Shown here: positions 36,602 to 46,592 of the stretch, piece after piece | Layout: the number at the start of each line of letters is the position of its first letter | How positions within the stretch are numbered: position 1 is the stretch's first letter | From: Spirosoma radiotolerans | GTDB lineage: Bacteria; Bacteroidota; Bacteroidia; Cytophagales; Spirosomataceae | Assembly (NCBI RefSeq): GCF_000974425.1 | Contig: NZ_CP010429.1 | Coordinates: 5,069,501 to 5,133,500, forward strand | Length of the DNA stretch: 64,000 nucleotides | Direction: 5' to 3' | The notes under the pieces: model-generated | The model's database searches: none | The model's input: the letters and a program-made list of their open reading frames with translations, nothing else | Told to the model about the DNA's origin: nothing | Program-made: the position numbers and the translations under genes

Positions 36602-37415
36602 TCAGCAGCCAAGACATATATTGAGCTTATCTGGAGGCAAAGACAGTGCCGCACTAGCGTTTTACATGCGTGATCGAGTACCCGAAATGGAGTATGTGTT
36701 TCATGATACGGGTAAGGAACTGCCTGAAACAATTGCTTATCTAGGCCGATTAGAAGCACTACTTGGTAAACCTATCCATAAAAGTACCGTTGAAAATGGG
36801 GACTTTATTGGCTTTGATCAACTGCTCAAAATTTACGGAGGAATGCTACCCTCTAGCCATCGCCGTTGGTGCACACGTAAGATGAAGCTGGTTCCATTTG
36901 AGCGGTTTATTGGTAATGAATTCTGCTACAATTATGTGGGACTTAGAGCTGACGAGAATCGTGACGGTTATATCAGCCAAAAACCGAATATTGTGCCCGT
37001 ATACCCTTTCCGTGAGGACGGTCTAATCAAAGCTGATATTGAGCGTATTCTAGAAGAATCAGGTCTGGGTATGCCTCCTTATACTGAATGGGGACGTACC
37101 CGCTCTGGCTGTTTTTTCTGTTTCTACCAGCAAAAAATAGAATGGGTGAGGCTTAAAGCTGCGCACCCTGATTTGTTTGAAGAGGCCAAAGCTTATGAGA
37201 AACCTGGTAAAAATGCGATAACTACATTTTACTGGTGCGGTAACGAGCCATTAGCGGAATTGGAAAAGCCAGAACGAATGGCGCAAATCATTCGGGAACA
37301 TGAAGTAGCAAAAGAACGCGCCCGTCGCAACGCACCGAATAAGACATTATTAAACATACTTGGAGGAGTGGATGACTATGAGGAAAAAACGGGGTGCCTC
37401 ATTTGCCAAATCTAA
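36591..37415 (+). CDS. PAPS-reductase/DndC-like sulfurtransferase, short form
   Basis: 274 aa of the PP-loop ATPase family. SGGKDS at 14-19 is the ATP-pyrophosphatase loop. Then HRRWCTRKMKLVPF, GLRADENRDGY, SGCFFCFYQQK with a CxxC pair, and a C-terminal CLICQI. Conserved Cys residues may bind an Fe-S cluster as in DndC. It adenylates DNA-backbone or tRNA oxygen and exchanges it for sulfur in related enzymes; DndC itself is about twice as long. With a desulfurase 9 kb away in the same locus the predicted product is sulfur-modified DNA. BREX type 4 BrxP-like use of a PAPS-reductase domain is the main alternative. Confidence 0.8.
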   Translation: MKTNQQPRHILSLSGGKDSAALAFYMRDRVPEMEYVFHDTGKELPETIAYLGRLEALLGKPIHKSTVENGDFIGFDQLLKIYGGMLPSSHRRWCTRKMKLVPFERFIGNEFCYNYVGLRADENRDGYISQKPNIVPVYPFREDGLIKADIERILEESGLGMPPYTEWGRTRSGCFFCFYQQKIEWVRLKAAHPDLFEEAKAYEKPGKNAITTFYWCGNEPLAELEKPERMAQIIREHEVAKERARRNAPNKTLLNILGGVDDYEEKTGCLICQI

Positions 37416-37433
37416 AGCGACTACTTATTTTTA

Positions 37434-39317
37434 TTGAATGTGATCACAAGTACTTCTCCGTCAGCGAACAATTGGATTCGATTCGTTCGTAAATATGGCC
37501 CGATTCCAGCCAATGATTCAGCGTTTGAAGAGCATACGGGCCGAGCTGCACGGCGTGCTGGCGTGACACCTATTGCCTTTACTCATCCCCGATTTTCGGA
37601 AGTACTACAGTGTTTTGCAGGACGAGAGCTTGTTTCTGTTATTCTGACTGGTACTGCTGGCGATGGCAAAACTCACTTATGCAGCAAAGTTTGGGAATAC
37701 TTAGAAGGCGATGGAGCAACATGGTCCTCCAACAATCCTTATATCCATTTAACATTGACATCAGGGGCAACGTTGCATGTGATTAGGGATTTGAGTGCTT
37801 GGGTACCACAGCAAGGAGCCGAATGGGAAACTGAAGGTAGAATGCTGCTAGAGTTATTCTCAAATAGTCTATTCGAGAATAATACATCTGACTATTTTCT
37901 CATTGCTGCCAATGATGGACAACTGATCGAAACATGGCGACGTTTGCCAGATTCTCCTACTGTAAGCCGTGCCCGAAGTCTTTTTGAACAGTTACTGGTT
38001 GAGGATCAGGAAGAGCAGCCAGGGATCAGTATACGTTTTTTTAACCTATCGCGTGGTTCTTCCGCTGAGCTTTTTGATTGCGCTCTAGAAGCATTTCTAT
38101 CCCATCCAGGTTGGAAACTCTGTTTTGAAGGTGAAGCTGGCTCCTCACTAGCATATGGACAACAATCACCCATTCGTCGGAATTTTGAGTTATTGCAAAC
38201 TCCTTTGTTGCAACAACGACTCCGGGACTTGTTAGAACTCTGCGATTATAACGATCTTCACATTCCAATTCGTGAGATTTTAGCCTTATTAGTCAATGCG
38301 GTGTTAGGCTACGCTGGCAAAAATTGCAAGGATCAATTAATGGTACCGACTGATATCCCTCGGATTATAACGGATGGATCGGTAGGAGAGGCAAGTATTT
38401 ATAATAATTTGATTGGAGGAAACCTACGTGAAAGTCGCAGGGAAAGCATCGGGGTGTTCAATTACTTAGATCGATTTCGTCTTGGTCATGAAACAACAAA
38501 CCGTATTGATTCAATTCTCATCTTCGGTGAAGCAGATGAGGCATTGCATCCTTATTATCAACAGTATTTAGGCAACGATCAATTCTATGGTGCTGACGCT
38601 CGATATCAGCAGGCTCAAAGTGATTACGTGGAATCTGCTGATGAAGATATCAGCAATAGTCAGTTCCTGGAAATGTTAGTCACACAACGTAGAGCTCTTT
38701 TTTTTAAAATATCTTCCTCTGAATCTCAAGATTTACATTTATGGGAACTGACCGTCTTTCGTTTTGCGGGCGAATTTCTAGAAAGGGTTATCCGCATAGT
38801 ACATCCCACGATAAATGGGCGCGTGGATCGGCATATTGTTAGCCGATTAGTTCGAGGCCTAAATCGCGTTATTGTAGGTATGCTAATCAACGATGATCGG
38901 AAATTATGTTTAGGAACTAGCCTGCAATCAACTGGTGCTAAAGTGTCCCGCATTTACGAAGATTCAATATCCGTTGTCCCAAGCAAAGGAGAACGTGTGG
39001 AAATTGTGTGGTACGGTAATAAACCAGCGCTTCAAGTCACTTTAGCCGAAAATATTTCTGAATCTTTTCCTCTGAATTTAGTTCGATACGAGTTTCTCTC
39101 ACGCGTGGCAGAAGGGGCCTTGCCTAGTAGTTTTTCGAAAGAATGTTATGAAGACATTCTTTCTTTTAAGAGCCGACTGTTAAAAGCTTTAAAAAAACGC
39201 CGACAGACCGAGCAAATAGCTGGTGATGAGTTTGTCCTTCGTTTTCAACGCTTGCGTCTGGATGAAAACGGTAACCCTGAACATCGAACAATTCAATTAA
39301 ATTTTTCCCGTCCATAA
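37434..39317 (+). CDS. dptF: DptF-like P-loop ATPase
   Basis: 627 aa. Walker A LTGTAGDGKTHL at 71-82, the AGDGKT form typical of DptF; the Walker B region follows in the next 100 residues (FLIAANDGQLIETWRR). Remaining sequence is helical and without known motifs. DptF, DptG and DptH form the phosphorothioate-dependent restriction complex, which damages DNA lacking the sulfur modification. There is no ATG at the start; the frame opens with TTG at 37434 or GTG at 37440, 18-24 nt after the previous stop. Order with the next two genes is exactly F-G-H, which is my main reason for the name. Confidence 0.62.
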   Translation: MNVITSTSPSANNWIRFVRKYGPIPANDSAFEEHTGRAARRAGVTPIAFTHPRFSEVLQCFAGRELVSVILTGTAGDGKTHLCSKVWEYLEGDGATWSSNNPYIHLTLTSGATLHVIRDLSAWVPQQGAEWETEGRMLLELFSNSLFENNTSDYFLIAANDGQLIETWRRLPDSPTVSRARSLFEQLLVEDQEEQPGISIRFFNLSRGSSAELFDCALEAFLSHPGWKLCFEGEAGSSLAYGQQSPIRRNFELLQTPLLQQRLRDLLELCDYNDLHIPIREILALLVNAVLGYAGKNCKDQLMVPTDIPRIITDGSVGEASIYNNLIGGNLRESRRESIGVFNYLDRFRLGHETTNRIDSILIFGEADEALHPYYQQYLGNDQFYGADARYQQAQSDYVESADEDISNSQFLEMLVTQRRALFFKISSSESQDLHLWELTVFRFAGEFLERVIRIVHPTINGRVDRHIVSRLVRGLNRVIVGMLINDDRKLCLGTSLQSTGAKVSRIYEDSISVVPSKGERVEIVWYGNKPALQVTLAENISESFPLNLVRYEFLSRVAEGALPSSFSKECYEDILSFKSRLLKALKKRRQTEQIAGDEFVLRFQRLRLDENGNPEHRTIQLNFSRP

Positions 39318-39386
39318 AAGATAGTCATACAGTATAGATTTTCATCCTTTTAAATTTTCCTTCACACCACTCTTACTATAAAAGGT

Positions 39387-40934
39387 ATGTTATTACCTAC
39401 ACCCGCTGATACGCTCGTTGCTCGTCCCCCTAAAGGTCATTACACGAAAATCGACTTTTGGATTGACGAGCAGATTTGGGGTCACCGTATTTATCCTCAG
39501 ACGCCGTGGCTCATGTTTTTAGAATGCCTAACGGTGGCTGAATATTTCGCGCGGAAAGGCACTCTTTTAAACGAGCAAGGATCTTTTTACCCGCTGGTGT
39601 TTTATCCCTTGCGTCGGATGCACCTACGCAATATTCTGTGGAACAACGACATTATAAAAACCTTAGAGGATGATAAATTAGACTCAAACAGTTCATGGGC
39701 AAAATGGCTTGCCTGGATGCAGGAGAATGCCAGAAACTTGACGGTCAATGATTTTTCTTACCTAAAAGGTCGCTTTGAACGCTTCAGTGACTTCGCATTT
39801 CTTGTTGGTATGTTGCGTGACGCATCAGTGGAAAGCGAGAGTAATAAACGATGGACTTCTCGGTTCCTCTTCCCTTTTGGTGCCAATGCCATCTATGAGG
39901 ATCTGGGGCTAGATGGCAAGCATGATTATACTAATTTCACCCGTACTGGAGAGCTACTTTATTTGATGCTATGTCGCAGCTCTGTTGTAAATGAACTACG
40001 TCCTTACCTCTTAGACTATTTACGGGGAGATAATGAATGGAATCAATTACTCACTGTACTGGAACCAGAGATAGAGGAAAGTAAGTCAGAGCGGGCACAC
40101 AGCTATTTGCCTTATAGTCAACATCCATGCTTTAATGCTTTAGGAGAAGACTGGTTACATCTTTTCCAACTGGGTTTGCCCAACTTTGATGTATTGAGTC
40201 ATTTAGTTACACTTAGCGCATTTCACGTGCTTTTGTACCAGTTGAAGGTGGCGGCAGAGTGGGCGAATAAAAGCGAACCGATTACATTTTTATGTGAGGT
40301 GGTGGCTCCAAAGAAGACACTGGTGCGTGAAGTATCCATAATCAACTTTCAAGAAAATAATAGCCTATCTGGTGAAGCCATTCAAACCTATTTAACCAGT
40401 ATAAAAGAATCAGATGCTTGGCAACTGGCCTTACTACTTCCTTCTCCCGCCGATATCTTCGCCGTCTGCCAAACAATTCTTCAACGGGAGATTTGGTGGG
40501 ATAATGTTGGCGATTACGATCGAAGTTTAGATCCAGATGACCTACTTGAATTTTTGCGTGATAAAGCGCAGCTTCGTCACCAGCAACATGCTGGGGAGGT
40601 TCACCGCTCCTTAGGTCGTTTAATTGGTCTAGTCTCACGCCGGGGCACGAATAAGTATCGGTACGCTCCTACCGATAGCTTTTTAAAGACACTTATTTTT
40701 GCCACAGTTCCACTTCGAATGGAACTCAAAGAATTCTTCCAACTACTATTCGAACGCTACGGTTTGGTCTTTAGTGAGCGGGAGGCCGTTAATGTTATTG
40801 CTGAAGATGAGTTTGATCCCAAACCTTTTGCGGCGAATGCCGCCCGGTTGGAGTTGCGTTTAGCTAGTCTTGGCCTGTTACGCCGATTGTCTGATGGATG
40901 CGCTTACGTAATTAATCCCCACGGCCACGCTTAA
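39387..40934 (+). CDS. dptG: DptG-like protein
   Basis: 515 aa without catalytic motif, helical, moderately acidic. The name rests on position: third component between a DptF-like ATPase and a 1.8-kb-residue DptH-like translocase, with a length close to known DptG. Repeated blocks of aromatic residues (YFARKGTL, RFERFSDFAFLVGML). Start ATG at 39387, 69 nt after dptF-like; the gap contains no gene. In Dnd-associated restriction DptG is a structural partner of unknown biochemistry. If the system is not Dpt, this would be an unassigned protein. Confidence 0.5.
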   Translation: MLLPTPADTLVARPPKGHYTKIDFWIDEQIWGHRIYPQTPWLMFLECLTVAEYFARKGTLLNEQGSFYPLVFYPLRRMHLRNILWNNDIIKTLEDDKLDSNSSWAKWLAWMQENARNLTVNDFSYLKGRFERFSDFAFLVGMLRDASVESESNKRWTSRFLFPFGANAIYEDLGLDGKHDYTNFTRTGELLYLMLCRSSVVNELRPYLLDYLRGDNEWNQLLTVLEPEIEESKSERAHSYLPYSQHPCFNALGEDWLHLFQLGLPNFDVLSHLVTLSAFHVLLYQLKVAAEWANKSEPITFLCEVVAPKKTLVREVSIINFQENNSLSGEAIQTYLTSIKESDAWQLALLLPSPADIFAVCQTILQREIWWDNVGDYDRSLDPDDLLEFLRDKAQLRHQQHAGEVHRSLGRLIGLVSRRGTNKYRYAPTDSFLKTLIFATVPLRMELKEFFQLLFERYGLVFSEREAVNVIAEDEFDPKPFAANAARLELRLASLGLLRRLSDGCAYVINPHGHA

Positions 40935-40947
40935 TTTTTTACCCATT

Positions 40948-43900
40948 ATGGAAACAAGCAGGTTAAGCACAGGCCATGAGGTGCCGTATTCTCTTACTGC
41001 CTCGACGCTTATTGGACAAGTGGCAGCTTTATACTTAGCTAATCGCATTCAAGGTAATGAAACGGAGACAGGTACTGCCCGTTTCATATTGGACCAATTA
41101 AAAGGGGAGCAAATGGCTGCTATCGCGCGGGCTATTTTGGATAATCAATTTCTTGCGGATTTGGTAGAAATTCAGTTGCCATACGCTAAACTAATTCCCT
41201 ATTTAACAGAGTATGGATTACCCGAGACAATTCTTACAACTCAACGAGCAACTTACTTACGTAACGCTGAATGTCAGCGGTCGGCTTTACTGTTGGCAAA
41301 TACAGGAGATGATGAAGCACAATCATTAAATCTAATCGAGCCAATAGGCTCGGCGGTTCTATTATCCCAACCTGAATTGTGGATTCAAGTGGCTTCAGTT
41401 GAGCTGGGTCTAACGGAAGAGAATTTTGACGTGTGGAGCCGTGTGCTACGGGCGCTGATGGAATTAAGTATTCGTTCTTTACCTCATATTGCCGAGTACG
41501 TGTTGCGTACCCGTCGGGAAATAGAAGAAGGTGAACCCTTACTATCAGCTTTAGGGGCAGCTTTACCAGCTTTAGCGATGCCTCGTGACACAAATCTATT
41601 CATAGGTCTTCCAGTAAAATTCCACCGGCACTCATCCCGCTGGAAACAATTCTTCATGGATGCCCATAAGAAGCGAGCCCCTTTTTTACGTAAACAAACA
41701 CTTGCCCAATCGTTGCTCACATCGACTAACTTGCGAGCCTCCTTTAATAAGGTTCGCGATGTAATAGCAGAGGAACATCATGCAACGATTGATGAATTCA
41801 TTGCAGCTGATGGCCAGTGGAATGAAGCTGCCAAAGCTCTCGCCGAAATTGAATGGGAGCAAGTACGTCCATTGTTTGACGGCTTAAAACGGGAGAAACA
41901 TAATCTAGGTAAGCAGACAAAGGTATTTTTTGATGACAAGGATGACGATTTACTTTCTCAAGATGAGCGGGATTATTTAAAAGGGTTAGAAGAACGAAAT
42001 CCCTCTTCGGCTACCGACGATGATCGGCTCTTTTATGATTTGCATCGTCACCAAATAGCAGAGAACCGGAACCTAAAAGCCGGTTGGGATAAATTTGCCT
42101 TTGGTCGACCTTACGAAAATGAGGATTTTTTAACCGGTTTAGCCTTGTGTCTGGAGAGACTTTCAGTTGAAGACTATAGCACAAATCGGAAGCTTAAGAT
42201 TCGGTTAGATGCTAAAAGCAAAGGCGATTTAAAAAAACTCAATACCGAAGCTGGGCTTTACTTCGCAACTCGCTACAACGGCTTACGCGAATTACTAGGT
42301 AGTAGTGTAGAATGGGATGTGGGTGAGTTATTAAACTATTTATCCCTGCTTGATGAATGGCGAAAGTCCGCTAAATACACTCGAAACCGTTCCGAAGCGA
42401 AACTTGCATTACAACTTAAGTTCACCCTCGAGTTGCAGATGGACTCTGTAACGCAAGGACAAGCCAGTGGTTCCACGGCTTCAGCTACTCAATTGATCTG
42501 GACCTTTAATCCAATGAAGGTTACCCGAGAGTTTGCAGCGGACTGGGGACGCCTAGTTGAGCATCCACTAGTATTATGTACAGCAGGCCGAGAAGCGATG
42601 AGCGCGAAGGGACGGTTTCAATCTGTTGATATTAATGATGTGAGAACATTGGTTCCCGCTTTTGGCCAGCACCGAGGTTCCTTTGTTGGAATATATAAGG
42701 CTGCCAATAACCTAGCTTCTCGATGGGAATCCAACTTAAAATTGGCGCGCACCGAAGAATTGATATCCATAGCTGTAGAACAAGAGCTGAAAGAACTGTG
42801 GCTTAATTTCGAAACTGCATACACCACGGCAATTACAGAGTTCAGACAGTATGGCGTTGGTCTTGCTAGCGAAATGTTACAAGATCAAGCTGATCGATAT
42901 GCTGCATTATTGATGGCTGTTTGCAAAAAAGCCATTGGGGATCGAAACCGGTCGTTATTGCTTTTACCGTTACTGCGCATCGGTTCAGTCTCAGTAGCAG
43001 GTGATTCGTCCACAGAAATTATTACGCCTTGGCACCCATTGCGTATGATGGTCATGTACGTTAAAGCCCGTCGTGTACGGGAATTAGTAAAAGCCTATTT
43101 AACCGAAGATGAAATACGGTTTGGTGATGCTGGACGTTTATTTTTTAAAGATTTACGGGAGGAACTTGCCCATCCATTCTATCCAGAGGTAGTTCTGGGC
43201 CGTTACGAAAGCAAACCAGAACTGTTATCTCTAGCAGACACCTGCGGAGATTATACACTGCATGAGCCGCCAGTAGCAACGGGGCCGGAAACTAGTGATA
43301 ACCCAGCAGAGTCATCTAAACGTGTAGCTGAATTGGTTTCTCGATACCTAGCACTACAACCTCACGAGAGTGCAAACCTTTCTGTAGTGCTATATGATTG
43401 TGACTCGGCTCGCTTGCCACAAGCAGTTGTAAATCAGATTGGCCGTATGAATGAGGAGGATGAGGATGTGCGGTGTCAGATCGTTTTGCGCCATCATGAC
43501 CCAAAGAAACTGCACTCCTTGTACGAACGAATTGTCGAAGCATCGGACACTGACCCGGATGCTTACAGTACCAGTGAGGCCACACGTGGCTTTATGGCAC
43601 GGTTACGTATTAGTATATCCGCTGATCAAGCTCCTGCTCCCAATGAACACGAGGGACCACCAAACGACATTGTATTCCTTCAGGATGTTATTGCCCGGCA
43701 TGCCACAGTAGACTGGTTTAGAGAAAATGTTCACACAATTCCATTATTGGAACTAGTACCTGCCCATTGGTCTAGGCGCCGTCCCTCGCCCACTGGCGAT
43801 ATGAAATCAGTCGTATACTTATGCTGCCCAGTCCAGACACCGGAAGGCTGGGCTTATCTAACTGCTATTACTACGTTTATTAAGGGCAATTGGGACGGTG

Positions 43901-46272
43901 AAACTCAGCATCGCTTATTGCCTGCACGCCAACTGGATTTCCAAGATCCAGAAATGAGTCACATTTTTGAGGAGACGCATAACCTAGGACATTGGGTCGT
44001 AAACTACGATGAGTTGTTAGATCGGCGGCAGTTATTAGATCGCAAAGTACGAGTCATTCGTTATAAACAGTCTTCTACGCAAGGCCGTAGTCTCATCGTA
44101 TCGTCAACTGCTTCTTTAGGTCTTTTGCAATCGATGGTTTTGCGCCGTATTGGTAGCTTAGAATTAGGATTAGATAAACCTGCACAGCATAAATTAACAG
44201 AACAGTTAATTGAAGCGGCAAACAAAATATCTGGTGACATTGTCCTTCGTGCCGCGCGACGGGGGCGTAGCGCCAGCGAGCTTATAGGCGTTGTGCTAAG
44301 CTGCTTCTTGATTAGACAGGAAATGCAAGCTTATATTGGTGGTGAAAAAGGCCATTTTGGCTGGTATTTTCTAGATGATTATGCAGAATGGCTTGGCCAA
44401 CGAGAGCAGCAGTTAGCTGATATTCTAATGTTAAGTCCTAGCCGAGGAGAGAATGGGGAGTTGCGCCTCACCATTATCGTTAGTGAAGCAAAATTTATTG
44501 ACCGCAGTGGCTTAATTGCGGGTGCCCGAACCTCACGCAACCAATTGCGTGATACCCTTAAACGGATCTATGACGCCTTATTCGGTGCTCCAGAGCGGTT
44601 AGATCGTACTCTTTGGCTTGCCCGATTATCAGACTTGATTCTTGATGGAGTACAATTCCCCGCCGGTTCTAACATCAATTTGGCGGACTGGCGAATGGCA
44701 ATTCGACAAGGCAATTGTCAGATCAGTCTTCGAGGCTACTCTCATGTCTTCATTTCCGGTGTAGAAAATGATCCCAGTGACGCTGATTTTAGCCAGATAT
44801 CAGAAGTAGAAAATGCTTACCAAGAAATCTTTTGCCGCGACCAAGTTAGAGAATTGGTTACCCTTTACGCAAGCGGAAAGGACCCTATGCCAATACGTTC
44901 TGCGAATGGGAATACCGCTATATGGACTTCACAAGAATTCACTCAGCCAACGGGCAACCTATCCTCAGTTGTTATTCCAAGTGTTGGAATAACAGCTCAC
45001 ACTCAAAATAAGATTTTGGAACCTTTAGTAAGCGATCAACCTGGAGATATTTTAAACGAGAGTATACTAAATTCTGTGGGTACACCAGTAGTTACTGAAA
45101 TGTCGGTTCAAGTTAACGAAAGATGGGCCTATCCATTAATTCAGACACTTCTTACTAAACAGGATATTGTAAAGCCCGAAGCTACAGCAGATGTTGAATG
45201 GCTGCAGGCCACAGGACAACGCACAAAATCAGCACTTCAAGGGTTCAATTTGCATGCTAAGCTTCAGGATAGCAAACTAACGCCGAATGCAGCTTTGCTT
45301 AAATTTCAAGGCAATGCCAATCTTACAGTAGATCAAATTGTAAAGAAACAAGTAGAATTTAAGACTACCTATGGCTTAAGTGTGGTCTCTGTTAGACCAG
45401 AGTTAGGGGCAATTTCTGTGGCCATTGAACGTCCAGAACGACAAGTAGTACGTCTTGAGGATATTTGGAGCAGATGGAATCCTTCTTCAATTCATGGCAA
45501 TCAGACCTTAGCCATTGCCATTCGCGAGGACAATGGAGAAATTCTAACGCTCTCTCCTCAAAAGAATGCTCCCCATACCTTGATTGCGGGTACGACAGGA
45601 AGTGGAAAATCTGTATTAGTTCAGAACATTATCCTATGCATCGCGGCAACTAATACTCCCGAGCAGGCGAAAATGATCATTATTGACCCTAAGTTGGGTG
45701 TAGATTATTTTGCATTAGAGCCATTGCCTCATATCAAAGGCGGTGCCATCATCGTGGATCAGGAAGAAGCCTTAGCGGAGCTTACGGCTCTAGTTGAGGA
45801 GATGGAATCCCGTTATAAGCGTTTCCGAGAAGCGCGAACAGCCAATATTACAGCCTATAATAATAAAGTTGGCCCTGACCAACGCCTTCCTGTCGTCTGG
45901 TTAATTCATGATGAATTTGCAGATTGGATGCAAATAGACGAATATAAACAGCAGGTAATAAATGTTGTATCCCGATTAGGAGTTAAGGCACGTGCCGCTG
46001 GCATTTACCTTGTTTTCGCGGCTCAACGCCCGGACGCAAACGTGATGCCTATGCAACTACGAACCAATCTGGGTAATCGCTTAATATTAAAAGTTGATTC
46101 AGAAGGCACTTCTGAGATTGCACTTAGTCAAAAAGGGGCCGAACGTCTACTGGGCAAGGGGCACCTTCTTGCAAAATTAGAAGGCGAACCTGATTTAGTG
46201 TTTGGCCAAGTTCCTTTCATTCAAGAAGAAGTTATTGATCAATTAGTTGATTTAATTAATTCACCAGTTTGA
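40948..46272 (+). CDS. dptH: DptH-like FtsK/HerA DNA translocase, very large
   Basis: 1774 aa. The last 250 residues hold an FtsK/SpoIIIE/HerA motor: IAGTTGSGKSVLVQNII (Walker A), VVWLIHDEFADWM (Walker B), GVKARAAGIYLVFAAQRPDA and LRTNLGNRLILKVDSE (sensor/arginine elements). The first 1500 residues are a giant helical region without motifs. Size and C-terminal motor match DptH, the restriction ATPase of phosphorothioation systems. It would load on DNA and translocate while DptF/G judge sulfur marks; no nuclease motif was found, so cleavage may need the HNH protein. Last gene of the operon; starts 13 nt after the DptG-like gene. Confidence 0.65.
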   Translation: METSRLSTGHEVPYSLTASTLIGQVAALYLANRIQGNETETGTARFILDQLKGEQMAAIARAILDNQFLADLVEIQLPYAKLIPYLTEYGLPETILTTQRATYLRNAECQRSALLLANTGDDEAQSLNLIEPIGSAVLLSQPELWIQVASVELGLTEENFDVWSRVLRALMELSIRSLPHIAEYVLRTRREIEEGEPLLSALGAALPALAMPRDTNLFIGLPVKFHRHSSRWKQFFMDAHKKRAPFLRKQTLAQSLLTSTNLRASFNKVRDVIAEEHHATIDEFIAADGQWNEAAKALAEIEWEQVRPLFDGLKREKHNLGKQTKVFFDDKDDDLLSQDERDYLKGLEERNPSSATDDDRLFYDLHRHQIAENRNLKAGWDKFAFGRPYENEDFLTGLALCLERLSVEDYSTNRKLKIRLDAKSKGDLKKLNTEAGLYFATRYNGLRELLGSSVEWDVGELLNYLSLLDEWRKSAKYTRNRSEAKLALQLKFTLELQMDSVTQGQASGSTASATQLIWTFNPMKVTREFAADWGRLVEHPLVLCTAGREAMSAKGRFQSVDINDVRTLVPAFGQHRGSFVGIYKAANNLASRWESNLKLARTEELISIAVEQELKELWLNFETAYTTAITEFRQYGVGLASEMLQDQADRYAALLMAVCKKAIGDRNRSLLLLPLLRIGSVSVAGDSSTEIITPWHPLRMMVMYVKARRVRELVKAYLTEDEIRFGDAGRLFFKDLREELAHPFYPEVVLGRYESKPELLSLADTCGDYTLHEPPVATGPETSDNPAESSKRVAELVSRYLALQPHESANLSVVLYDCDSARLPQAVVNQIGRMNEEDEDVRCQIVLRHHDPKKLHSLYERIVEASDTDPDAYSTSEATRGFMARLRISISADQAPAPNEHEGPPNDIVFLQDVIARHATVDWFRENVHTIPLLELVPAHWSRRRPSPTGDMKSVVYLCCPVQTPEGWAYLTAITTFIKGNWDGETQHRLLPARQLDFQDPEMSHIFEETHNLGHWVVNYDELLDRRQLLDRKVRVIRYKQSSTQGRSLIVSSTASLGLLQSMVLRRIGSLELGLDKPAQHKLTEQLIEAANKISGDIVLRAARRGRSASELIGVVLSCFLIRQEMQAYIGGEKGHFGWYFLDDYAEWLGQREQQLADILMLSPSRGENGELRLTIIVSEAKFIDRSGLIAGARTSRNQLRDTLKRIYDALFGAPERLDRTLWLARLSDLILDGVQFPAGSNINLADWRMAIRQGNCQISLRGYSHVFISGVENDPSDADFSQISEVENAYQEIFCRDQVRELVTLYASGKDPMPIRSANGNTAIWTSQEFTQPTGNLSSVVIPSVGITAHTQNKILEPLVSDQPGDILNESILNSVGTPVVTEMSVQVNERWAYPLIQTLLTKQDIVKPEATADVEWLQATGQRTKSALQGFNLHAKLQDSKLTPNAALLKFQGNANLTVDQIVKKQVEFKTTYGLSVVSVRPELGAISVAIERPERQVVRLEDIWSRWNPSSIHGNQTLAIAIREDNGEILTLSPQKNAPHTLIAGTTGSGKSVLVQNIILCIAATNTPEQAKMIIIDPKLGVDYFALEPLPHIKGGAIIVDQEEALAELTALVEEMESRYKRFREARTANITAYNNKVGPDQRLPVVWLIHDEFADWMQIDEYKQQVINVVSRLGVKARAAGIYLVFAAQRPDANVMPMQLRTNLGNRLILKVDSEGTSEIALSQKGAERLLGKGHLLAKLEGEPDLVFGQVPFIQEEVIDQLVDLINSPV

Positions 46273-46592
46273 CAATTTAGGTGAGTTCAATATAGTAATA
46301 TTTTTAAATTATAATGAATTGATCGATATAATTAAGTTATTAACAAATGTACTACATTACTAATTTTTTAAAATTCGACGTTAATATGCATAAAACAAAA
46401 AAGCTATCACAGCTTAAATTTTGGCGTTTAAATATGTAGTTCAAATTTAGACGACTTTGGCAGGATGCTAAGTTATCAAAGCAACGAAAAAGATAGTGAG
46501 CGAAGATTTTAAATTTGGCTATCAATGATACTTTAGATAATATCTTTTGTAAAATTCTAGTTAACTTATTTTTTTTTAGTTGCGTTTTGGAG
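46273..46592. other. AT-rich intergenic stretch
   Basis: About 320 nt between convergent genes. No terminator hairpin was found after the DptH-like gene; an open frame at 46352-46645 on the minus strand overlaps the next gene and is very AT-rich. Confidence 0.4.
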
